A DNA stretch of 64,000 nucleotides, taken from Ostreococcus mediterraneus (lineage: Eukaryota > Chlorophyta > Mamiellophyceae > Mamiellales > Bathycoccaceae). Position numbers and translations under genes: made by a program. Of this stretch, positions 56,674 through 64,000 are shown piece by piece. Under the pieces are notes generated by a model, which was not told where the DNA came from, searched no databases, and worked only from the letters and a program-made list of their open reading frames with translations. How positions within the stretch are numbered: position 1 is the first letter of the stretch; each line of letters begins with the position of its first letter. The stretch is taken from the NCBI GenBank assembly GCA_012295225.1, contig WMKK01000010.1, positions 372,001-436,000 on the forward strand, in the 5' to 3' direction.

Positions 56674-58398
56674 ATGAGTTTGGACGCGGTGTACGCGCCG
56701 GATGCGCGCCGTTCGCGTCGGGATTCGTGTTGGGCCATCGCCTTCGCGTTGACGACGTGCGCGACGCTGGGCGTGGGGTTGGCGAGTTCGTTCACGTCGC
56801 CATCGAAGGCGCCGACGTCGCTCGATACGTGGACTGCGTTGCGCACGGGTGCGGCGTGTTTTGATGCCGATGGTGGGTATGAGGTGGTGTTGGCGGCGAA
56901 TCGCGCGCGCATCGCGAGCGAGACGCGGTTGACGGCGTCGCTCGGGTTTGGGGCGGGTAAAGGCCACGGGTTTCGGTCAACACTCGCGCATGACGCGGGG
57001 ATGTCGCCTGCAGGGGCGTTGGGTGCGACCACGGGCGATTCCAAGGGTGCGATTGATGGGAAGACATTTTTACACAAGGCGTGGCCGTGGGTGGTCGTGG
57101 CGTTTGGCGGCGCGTTTCTGCTCGGATCGTTTTTGATGACGTTGCTCAAGTACCACGCGCGTTCGGTGGTGTGGGGGGTGATGTACTTGAAAATATCCGT
57201 GTTGGCGGTGTTGACGGTGCTGACAGCCATCGCTGGGCAGTTGACGGGGTCGTTGCTTTGCGCCTTGGGCACGTTGTTGGCGATGTTGACGACGTACTTG
57301 TGGCGAGGAGAGTTGGACATCGTGGCGAGCATGATTTCCGTATCCACACAAGGCTTGCGTGATAACCCACATTTAGTCAGTGTTACTGTGATACTACAAG
57401 TGCTCGCGATGGCGTACCTCATTCCTGTCGTGTATCTCATGGCGGACGCCACGCAGCACGGCGAAGCGACGATTAACAAGTATGCCGTCGAGTCCGGAAC
57501 CGACGTGTGCCTCGGATACTATTCCCAAACCGTTGATTGTTGCCGATGGGAAATGCAAAGCTGGGTGGTATCATACTTGACGCTGGGCTTAGTTTCAGGT
57601 CTTTGGGTCGTCGCCACCGCGCTCGAGGCGAGATTGTACATTATCGGCGGAACCGTGTGCCAATGGTACTTCGCTCCGGCGGGCACGACGGATTTCAAAG
57701 GCACGACCTCGCGTTCGCTGAAGCACGCTTTCGGCCCGTCGTTCGGGACAATTTGCTACGGCTCGTTCGTCATCACGATGATTGAACTCCTCAAGCGCAG
57801 CGCGGAAAAGATGCGCCGGGAAAACCGAGGGAATATTTTGGTGTGCTTGTGCACCGTTTGTCTCGACTGCGTGTACGCCATCATCGAATACATTTCGCGA
57901 TTCGCGATGATTCAAGCCTCCATGACGGGCGAAGCGTTCTGTGATGCCGCACGCACCATTACCGATTTGCTCTCACGCAACTTTCTACTCGCCTACGGGA
58001 CGTATGCGTTCCCTCGGTATATATTAACCGCCGTGGTGTTCATCTTGTCCGTGGCGTTTGGCTATCTCGCGTACGCGATGTCGAGCGTTGGGTACTCATT
58101 CAGTGAAGGCGTATACATTGGGAGCGCCTACGCCAACGCCGTCGGTATCATGTGTTTCATCATAGCCTACGTGGTGCTGAATTTCTCCGTCATGATTCTT
58201 TTGAACGTCGTGGATAGCATCTTCGTGTGCTACGCCATCGACAAGGACCGCAACGCCGTCCATCATCCGGATTTACACTCCGTCTTTGCCGAGGTGAATG
58301 AAAAGCAAACTCGCGCGCAAGAAGAGGCCGATGACGAACGCGCAGGTGCGCCCTTATTCAAGGCGAATACCAATAAAGCCGTCTATGCGTCGATGTAA
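56674..58398 (+). CDS. Choline transporter-like (CTL/SLC44) membrane protein
   Basis: The protein has 574 residues from the ATG at 56674. The N-terminal RRSRRDSCWAIAFALTTCAT gives the usual RDxxW start and helix 1, a lumenal/extracellular loop of about 90 residues, then about nine more helices. Recognisable SLC44 features are WVVVAFGGAFLLGSFLMTLL, then GTVCQWYFAP, LKHAFGPSFGTICYGSFVIT, GEAFCDAARTITDLLSRN and a C-terminal DSIFVCYAIDKDRN. Human SLC44 proteins carry choline or ethanolamine; algal members are not characterised to my knowledge. It is followed 66 bases later by the hydrolase gene. Confidence 0.9.
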   Translation: MSLDAVYAPDARRSRRDSCWAIAFALTTCATLGVGLASSFTSPSKAPTSLDTWTALRTGAACFDADGGYEVVLAANRARIASETRLTASLGFGAGKGHGFRSTLAHDAGMSPAGALGATTGDSKGAIDGKTFLHKAWPWVVVAFGGAFLLGSFLMTLLKYHARSVVWGVMYLKISVLAVLTVLTAIAGQLTGSLLCALGTLLAMLTTYLWRGELDIVASMISVSTQGLRDNPHLVSVTVILQVLAMAYLIPVVYLMADATQHGEATINKYAVESGTDVCLGYYSQTVDCCRWEMQSWVVSYLTLGLVSGLWVVATALEARLYIIGGTVCQWYFAPAGTTDFKGTTSRSLKHAFGPSFGTICYGSFVITMIELLKRSAEKMRRENRGNILVCLCTVCLDCVYAIIEYISRFAMIQASMTGEAFCDAARTITDLLSRNFLLAYGTYAFPRYILTAVVFILSVAFGYLAYAMSSVGYSFSEGVYIGSAYANAVGIMCFIIAYVVLNFSVMILLNVVDSIFVCYAIDKDRNAVHHPDLHSVFAEVNEKQTRAQEEADDERAGAPLFKANTNKAVYASM

Positions 58399-58464
58399 AA
58401 CCTGTGTAATCAATGTTAAAAATGTTCTCGTCTTCACCAACCACCTCGCCCGCGCGCGCACACA

Positions 58465-60150
58465 ATGCCTCACTCTTTGCCGCCACCGACGCCTCTCGAG
58501 TCGTCCGCGCGCGTGAGTCACCCGCACGAGATGTTCACACGAACGTCCCGTCGCGTGCCGACCGCGCTCAAGGTGGCGTTGGCGTTCTACACCGCCGCGG
58601 AAACCACCGCGTTCGTGGCGCACCAGCGTCGCATAGGCGCCATCGAACGCGCACCGATGCGCCAATTAGACCCGAATTTCGACGTCAAGACGCACGCGCA
58701 GTGGTTCGCGCGCGAGCTGAGAAAAGAGCCCAATCCCAAGCGCTTGTTTGAGGAGGTGTTTAACGACACGGCGATTGAGAAGATTCCTCGCAACCGCGCT
58801 CGCGCGATGCTGTGCTTTTATTTGAGCGCGAAAGAAGCGAGTGAGTTCGTCAACGGCACGTATCCAGAGACGATCACGCGCACGGCGAATAAGCTCATAC
58901 GGGATCTAGAGCGCACGCATGGGTTGAAGTTTGCAAAGGATTGCCCTGTGTGGCCGGCAAAGCCAGGGGATGAGGATTTAGCGAAGAATGTCGAGGGCGA
59001 GCGACGAGCGGCGGCGTCGTTGGCGACGCGGGCGTACAATTACGCGTGGGATTACAACGCATGGGTGTGGAGTGGAGTGTTTCAGTCATTTGGCTATCGC
59101 GAATCGCGCATGCGCGAGCCCGTGGAAGGCACGCCGGATTTTATTCGTACGAATACGCATAACATCACCGCGTGGTACAAGCCACTGGCGATGCAGTTTA
59201 CGATTTGGTGGTATCGAACGAGCAGCGAAAAAGCGTTGCGCGCGAGTGGATTCAAGTTATATCGCGATGAAGCGACGGATGTGAAGTTGTGGGTGCGCAT
59301 CCCCGAGGAATGTTCGACAAATACGGTGTTATACTTTTTACACGGCTTGGGCTTGGGCGTGCCTCCGTATACGTCTTTTATTGAAAAGTTACCAAAGGAT
59401 AGAATAGTGGTGTGCCCAGAATGGCCAAATATTTCTTACGGTGCAGACAGGTCGCACGAGTACCCCACGCCGCTTCAGTTGGCGAATTTATTGGCGCGCA
59501 CCGTGGAGCGCGTGCAGGATGAAAAGTTGTTGCTGTACCCCGAAATCGAAGACGTCGTGGACAAAACGTGGTATCGCGAGCGTTTCGGGGGATGGTTCAC
59601 AAAGACACCCACAAAACGTGAAGTGACCAAGTGTGACGTCATCGCGCACTCTTACGGCACCGTCGTCCTTACTGGTTTTAGGCGTCATTATCCGGAAATG
59701 TTGCGACGATGCGTGTATATCGATCCAGTGTGCTTTCTCCCCGCATTTGGGAGTTATTTAAAGTACGCATACGACGACCACTTATTGCAGTGGCGTAATT
59801 TGATTCACTATGTATCGAACAAGCTCGCTAATCCTGATGAGCCCATGGATTTACCGAATATTTTACTCAGCTCCTGGTTTGTCAAGGGTGACGTTTCTAC
59901 GCAACAGTTGATGAAACGTTTACTTTTCCCACACGAGGCTTGGGAACGCGGACCAATGAGCAGCGAGGATTTGATTGTTCTTTCAGGATTGGACGAGATC
60001 GTTGCGTCGCATGAAATCGAAACGCGTCTACGAATCGCGTGGCCAACGGTGCGCATGATTCACGAACGTCAATGGCAGCACGGCGGCTTTCTGTTAGAGC
60101 CCGACCCGCACAACATCGTGCAAAAAGTGATATCATTCGTGCGGAGTTAG
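58465..60150 (+). CDS. Alpha/beta-hydrolase family protein
   Basis: The protein has 561 residues, intronless, ATG at 58465. A helical N-terminal half (residues 1-250) with a hydrophobic segment (VALAFYTAAETTAFVA) precedes an alpha/beta-hydrolase domain: oxyanion strand LYFLHGLGLGVPP, nucleophile elbow DVIAHSYGTVVLTG (Ser in HSYG), a late Asp region (VLSGLDEIV) and the His in QHGGFLLEP. Family members of this shape occur in fungi and algae as uncharacterised proteins. A lipid or ester substrate is possible; none is assigned. Confidence 0.85.
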   Translation: MPHSLPPPTPLESSARVSHPHEMFTRTSRRVPTALKVALAFYTAAETTAFVAHQRRIGAIERAPMRQLDPNFDVKTHAQWFARELRKEPNPKRLFEEVFNDTAIEKIPRNRARAMLCFYLSAKEASEFVNGTYPETITRTANKLIRDLERTHGLKFAKDCPVWPAKPGDEDLAKNVEGERRAAASLATRAYNYAWDYNAWVWSGVFQSFGYRESRMREPVEGTPDFIRTNTHNITAWYKPLAMQFTIWWYRTSSEKALRASGFKLYRDEATDVKLWVRIPEECSTNTVLYFLHGLGLGVPPYTSFIEKLPKDRIVVCPEWPNISYGADRSHEYPTPLQLANLLARTVERVQDEKLLLYPEIEDVVDKTWYRERFGGWFTKTPTKREVTKCDVIAHSYGTVVLTGFRRHYPEMLRRCVYIDPVCFLPAFGSYLKYAYDDHLLQWRNLIHYVSNKLANPDEPMDLPNILLSSWFVKGDVSTQQLMKRLLFPHEAWERGPMSSEDLIVLSGLDEIVASHEIETRLRIAWPTVRMIHERQWQHGGFLLEPDPHNIVQKVISFVRS

Positions 60151-60193
60151 AAAATCAGAGTTATTGCATTAGTTGATTGTATTAGAATTTAGG

Positions 60194-62353
60194 CTAGAGC
60201 ACTCCCATGCGCTTCAAGAATGGGTTGAGAGAAGCTTCGCGTCCGAGAAAGTTTTGCAACATCGCATCACCATCCACAGTCGCACATGGTGCTAAAATCG
60301 TGTCGCGGTATTTTCTTCCCAGGGATGGATCCATCACATTCGGTCGCTTCGCTTCGAACTCGGAGAACAAATCCGCAGCGTACGCTTCACTCCATAGGTA
60401 GCCAAAGTACCCAGCGTCGTATCCCATCATTAAATGAAACCAAGACGCGCACGCGAACGATCCTTCGATGCTCGGAATGTCGCTCAATTTTTCTGTAATC
60501 GCATTATAAAAGTCAACGGCGTCGTACTTTTTCCCGTCGAATTCGTACGGCCCTTGTCCTCCGTGCACAGTCAAATCATAAAGCGCCATTGAAATGAAGC
60601 GAGAGCGCGCGTAGCCTTCGAGTGCGCCTCTACTCGCACTCAACGCATCAATCTCCGACTCGGGCAAGGTTTCGCCCGACGCGTAATGCTTTGACAACTG
60701 GCGCAACACTTCGGGTTGCCATACAAAGTTTTCAAGCATCATGGATGGAACTTCGAGAAAATCTTGCTCGACTCCACCTGGCCACGGCACGGCGCTCCAT
60801 GCCCAAGCGTGTACGCTGTATTTGCTCTTGCTCAAGACGCAGTGCATGACGTGGCCGAATTCATGGAAAAACGTCTCCACTTCGCGAAATCGCAAGAGCG
60901 CTGGTTTACCATCCGCGGTGGGTTTGCTCAGGTTTCCAATGTTCACGCACGCCGCCGTCGTTGCGTCATCTCCTTCACTGAACGACGGCCGTAACGGATA
61001 CACGCACTGGTGCGTGTACTTTCCGGGACGGGGAAACAAATCGAGGTAGAAGAATCCTAGCACCTTTTTTTCGCCTTCGGTTTCGCAAACCGAGTAGCAC
61101 TCAACGTCTTCATGCCACACCTCTGCGTCGACGCGAGTAAACGTGAGCCCAAGTAGTTCCTGATAAATCGCTAATATTTGACCTTTGACGTGTTCGAGAG
61201 GGAAATACTCGCGAATCTTTGCCTCATCCACGCCAAGCGTAGCCTTGAACGCTCGCGAGTAGTACGAAACGTCCCAGTTTTGAATGGGTCCCGCGTCCAG
61301 CCCTTCCTCGGCGTCTTTTAATGTTTGCAGATCGGCGAGATCATCCGCGAGCTTCCCACGTGCCTTTTCGAGTAAATCCCGCAAAAACCCTTCCGCGCGC
61401 TCCGGCGTGCTCGCCATTTTGGGTTTTAGCATGTACTCCGCGTGCGATGCGTAGCCCAACATTTTTGCGCATTCGTCCCGAAGCGCGACGACGCGAAGAA
61501 ATCGCTCCGTGTTTACATCTTGGCATTGCTTTGCCTTTGCGTGGGCGATACGCTTGCGCGTTTCAGATCGCTTGGCGAACTGCATCACGGGCATGAGGTC
61601 TGGGGCGATGAGTCCGACCAAACGCGTGCCAGGCGAGCTCCCGACCGCGTACGCGTTGACGTCGACGCCTTCGAGCTCCTCGTCCGTGTACTCCACCGTC
61701 GTGTCGTCCTCGTTCACCGCAGCACAAAAGCTCGAACACAACTCTTCGATTTCACCGAGCTTACGCATGTATATCTTTTGATAATCTGCGCTCAATGCCG
61801 CGCCTTTACGTTCAAACTCTCTGAGCAAATACGCGCTCGCTCTCGCGGCTTCCGCGTCTGGTGCAGCCTCAGCGCCCACAGCTTTCAACGCCGCGTACAC
61901 GCCGACGCGCGTGAACGTGTCATCAAACATAGCCTTCAACGCATCCTTACCGCGCGTGCTTGCCTTACGAACGTCCGCGTCGCTGTGCGTCATGGATGGT
62001 AACGTCACCGCGGCGCTCGCCGCACTCGCTCGGCCGAGCGCCGCGAGCGTAACCCCGAACGTGTCTTCCCAAGATCCACCCGCGCCGCGTTCACACGCGT
62101 CAAGCGCGGCGCTGTACTCGCGCACGATGTCTGCCGTGAGCTTTTCGACGTCAGCGACGGTGATATTCGCGGTAAAGCGCGGGGTATTGGCTGGCGCTGG
62201 AGCGCGCTGCTGCGTCGCCGTCGACATGACTCTAGTTGAAGATGACGGGGACGATGAGGACGACGAGGACGAGGACGCGCGCGATGCGAGGTGACGAATG
62301 TACGGTCGAGGGGCTGTGCCACACAATCTACGCGCGAATGCGCCCGCGGGCAT
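60194..62353 (-). CDS. Oligopeptidase A / thimet-type M3 metallopeptidase
   Basis: Zinc oligopeptidase that degrades short peptides such as cleaved targeting peptides. The protein has 719 residues, ATG at 62353; the first 43 residues (Arg-rich then a Ser run) form an organelle presequence, followed by a second Met (MSTATQQRAP) that could give a cytosolic form. Zinc site: ETFFHEFGHVMHCVL (HEFGH), with downstream Glu in VPSMMLENFVW. GYLWSEAYAADLFSEF and the C-terminal NPFLKRMGVL are as in plant organellar oligopeptidase. It is convergent with the hydrolase gene, 43 bases apart. Confidence 0.93.
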   Translation of the reverse strand: MPAGAFARRLCGTAPRPYIRHLASRASSSSSSSSSPSSSTRVMSTATQQRAPAPANTPRFTANITVADVEKLTADIVREYSAALDACERGAGGSWEDTFGVTLAALGRASAASAAVTLPSMTHSDADVRKASTRGKDALKAMFDDTFTRVGVYAALKAVGAEAAPDAEAARASAYLLREFERKGAALSADYQKIYMRKLGEIEELCSSFCAAVNEDDTTVEYTDEELEGVDVNAYAVGSSPGTRLVGLIAPDLMPVMQFAKRSETRKRIAHAKAKQCQDVNTERFLRVVALRDECAKMLGYASHAEYMLKPKMASTPERAEGFLRDLLEKARGKLADDLADLQTLKDAEEGLDAGPIQNWDVSYYSRAFKATLGVDEAKIREYFPLEHVKGQILAIYQELLGLTFTRVDAEVWHEDVECYSVCETEGEKKVLGFFYLDLFPRPGKYTHQCVYPLRPSFSEGDDATTAACVNIGNLSKPTADGKPALLRFREVETFFHEFGHVMHCVLSKSKYSVHAWAWSAVPWPGGVEQDFLEVPSMMLENFVWQPEVLRQLSKHYASGETLPESEIDALSASRGALEGYARSRFISMALYDLTVHGGQGPYEFDGKKYDAVDFYNAITEKLSDIPSIEGSFACASWFHLMMGYDAGYFGYLWSEAYAADLFSEFEAKRPNVMDPSLGRKYRDTILAPCATVDGDAMLQNFLGREASLNPFLKRMGVL

Positions 62354-62502
62354 GGGTGAGCCTCAGACGCGACGTCGAGTTCTGAGGCTCGAGGCGAGCG
62401 CGCGCTCCCTGAAATGTGAAGCACATGGGGTAAAGGTAAAGGTGGCTAAGAATGCTCTCTGTGCATGTTACAATCAAGTTGCTATGGATTGTGCTATGGG
62501 GA

Positions 62503-63768
62503 CTATAGGTACTTGACGAGCGCGCCGCAAAAGTTTGGATTTGTACACATGGACTCCCACACGTGCTCGCTCTTCTCCCGGAAGCTCCCGTCGGGCATGT
62601 TCGCGATCCAATCTTCGCTATCACCGCTCATGCTCTCGTCATCATCACCGTTGCCGCGTCGTTCAGCGCGCTCGAGTGCGGCAGCTTTGCGCTTTTGATC
62701 CGCATCATCCGCGTCGCCGACGTCGTCGTCTCCATCCGTCGGAAGCAACCCATCCGCTTCCTTCTTTCCTCGTCCTAATCCGAAGTCACCTTCACCGCGA
62801 CGCGAGCGCTTGGTGCGTAAATCGTTGTAAAAGTTCACTACAAAAATTGCACACTCCAACGAGTGACCAATCAACGGCGGTCCCCACGTTGAAATGGATT
62901 CGTTCATCACCGCCTTTTGCACCGTCGCGCCCAATCCGCCTCCGATGGAGAGCACCAATCTCATATAGCTCATCGCCCCGGAACCACTGGAGTAAATGGA
63001 CTCGAACAATTGTGGTAAATACCTCGTCGCCTCGAACACCGCGTTACAAACCCCCAAATACACCGCGTAGGTTTCAAATTCAAAACAAGACGACCCGAAC
63101 AACATGCGCACCACTGGCAACGCCACGCACACGCACGGCACCGCGTGCGCAATCAACCCATACCACGCCGCTCTACGCTCAGTCATCACCCGACCAAAAT
63201 ACACCGCCTTTTTATCCTTACAAAAATGCGCCGCGAGCGGGTACAAAGGCATCCACAACAGCGTATAAATCACCGTGTAGTACAACGTCAACAACGACGA
63301 CTGACAGCGTTCGTATTCGTACCCCTCGCGTCCACTCGCGCATCGCCGGATCTGCTCAAAGTGCAAGATGAACACATTCAACGTCGCACACACATTCGAC
63401 ATGTTCATCAGCGCCAGCGACGTGAGCGATAACCCCTCCGACGTGCCTAATATGATCAACTTTAAATACTGCGGTATGGCGCCGAGCACGCACCCAGTGA
63501 TAAACACAAACATCACCGCCGTCGCCGTCGAGCTCCCTTCCAGGGCGTCGAAAAAACACGACGAATCCGTGGTTGGACGAAAATCCACCCCATCGACGAC
63601 GATCTTCGCGTGTGCGTCGAACGCCTCGCGGTCGACGAGCGGTTTGAAGACATCCGCATGGGTGTTGGATCCTCCCAACGACGCCGCGACGAACGCCGAG
63701 GACGCGTTACGCGCGGCGAACGACCCGAGCGACCCGAGCGTGCGCTCGAGAAGCGGTGCGTACACCAT
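62503..63768 (-). CDS. PQ-loop repeat membrane protein
   Basis: The protein has 421 residues from the ATG at 63768 (MVYAPLLERTLG); the frame upstream has only a GTG. Seven likely helices lie between residues 80 and 320 with two PQ motifs, CVLGAIPQYLKLIILGTSEG and ATRYLPQLFESIYSSGSGAM, as in cystinosin, MPDU1 and lysosomal amino-acid exporters. The spacing and SLTSLALMNMSN after the first motif fit the family. The C-terminal 100 residues are charged and disordered (TDGDDDVGDADDADQKRK). The substrate and compartment are not predictable. Confidence 0.82.
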   Translation of the reverse strand: MVYAPLLERTLGSLGSFAARNASSAFVAASLGGSNTHADVFKPLVDREAFDAHAKIVVDGVDFRPTTDSSCFFDALEGSSTATAVMFVFITGCVLGAIPQYLKLIILGTSEGLSLTSLALMNMSNVCATLNVFILHFEQIRRCASGREGYEYERCQSSLLTLYYTVIYTLLWMPLYPLAAHFCKDKKAVYFGRVMTERRAAWYGLIAHAVPCVCVALPVVRMLFGSSCFEFETYAVYLGVCNAVFEATRYLPQLFESIYSSGSGAMSYMRLVLSIGGGLGATVQKAVMNESISTWGPPLIGHSLECAIFVVNFYNDLRTKRSRRGEGDFGLGRGKKEADGLLPTDGDDDVGDADDADQKRKAAALERAERRGNGDDDESMSGDSEDWIANMPDGSFREKSEHVWESMCTNPNFCGALVKYL

Positions 63769-63881
63769 CGCGCGCGCGCACACGCGTAGCCGCGCTCGCG
63801 GTCGCGCGCGTCAGTGACTAAGGTGTTGACGCGCATCGTCGCGCCTGTGCTTCACATCCGCGCGCGCGCGCGCCGCCGTGG

Positions 63882-64000
63882 ATGTTGGGCGCCACGCGCG
63901 CGACGACGACGACGACGACGACGACCGCGGCACAGTCATCGTTCGCGCGCGTCGCGCGTCGCCTCGCGACGACGACCGCGGCGAGGGCGCCAGCGCCTCG
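63882..64000 (+). CDS. Start of organelle-targeted protein, cut by right edge
   Basis: An ATG at 63882 opens a frame to the window end: MLGATRA, a run of eight Thr, then AAQSSFARVARRLATTTAAR. The Thr/Ala/Arg/Ser composition without acidic residues is a typical chloroplast or mitochondrial presequence. The start lies 113 bases from the PQ-loop gene start, fitting the divergent-pair habit of this window. The mature protein is outside, so no product can be named. Confidence 0.5.
   Translation, partial: MLGATRATTTTTTTTAAQSSFARVARRLATTTAARAPAP

Noticed and set aside
56244-57479. Minus-strand frame with a hydrophobic stretch over the ClpR/CTL spacer
   Set aside because: It is antisense to the CTL gene for most of its length, overlaps the ClpR start, and matches no family; it is a shadow of GC-rich coding DNA.

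Overview
The window looks like nuclear chromosomal DNA of a picoplanktonic green alga of the Mamiellales, most like Ostreococcus; the exact species cannot be told from sequence alone. The reasons are: GC-rich, very compact gene-dense DNA with mostly intronless genes on both strands; plant-type proteins with chloroplast or mitochondrial presequences (FtsH of the VAR2 type, a ClpR subunit, a plastid cystathionine beta-lyase, a plant organellar DNA polymerase); and a few mostly short introns that share one branch-point word. I see no transposon, virus-like element, CRISPR array, rRNA or tRNA gene.

Layout. 1-2.9 kb: 5' end of RPS9 (uS4, minus), a pirin and the Fe-S co-chaperone HscB. 3-13.8 kb: a large coiled-coil protein, a plastid Ldh2-family oxidoreductase, cystathionine beta-lyase, a UbiC/Ycf21-like chorismate lyase, S-adenosylhomocysteine hydrolase and an Arc1p/EMAPII-type tRNA-binding protein. 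13.8-23.8 kb: PanC, SEC23, a plastid TPR protein, FolB, a mitochondrial carrier, a small coiled-coil protein, a CorA-type Mg transporter with an EF-hand tail and a RsmB/NOP2-type RNA methyltransferase. 23.8-37.9 kb: SEC10, a class II aldolase, a lysine methyltransferase-like protein, a KDEL-tailed ER protein, organellar DNA polymerase, UPF1 and a YqaJ/lambda-exonuclease-type nuclease. 37.9-49.8 kb: an organophosphate antiporter, a TUTase, chloroplast FtsH, a small unknown protein, RMI2, a MARCH-type E3, a small secretory protein, an RPH1-like plastid membrane protein and a MYCBP-like protein. 49.9-64 kb: MTR4, a small basic protein, a FASTK/OPR-like helical-repeat protein, ClpR, a choline-transporter-like protein, an alpha/beta hydrolase, an M3 oligopeptidase, a PQ-loop protein and the start of an organelle-targeted protein cut by the right edge.

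How the genes relate. There are no operons, but several themes recur. Methionine/SAM metabolism is represented by cystathionine beta-lyase and SAHH. RNA quality control and tailing are represented by UPF1, MTR4 and the TUTase. Plastid proteostasis is represented by FtsH and ClpR. Divergent pairs are common and two have start codons only 30 and 32 bases apart. Eight introns were resolved by reading frame and splice signals; all carry the word GACTRAC 20-38 bases before the acceptor. Reading with this signal gives first exons for RPS9 and a methyltransferase, a hidden signal-peptide exon for a small secretory protein, and a C-terminal EF-hand exon for the CorA protein.
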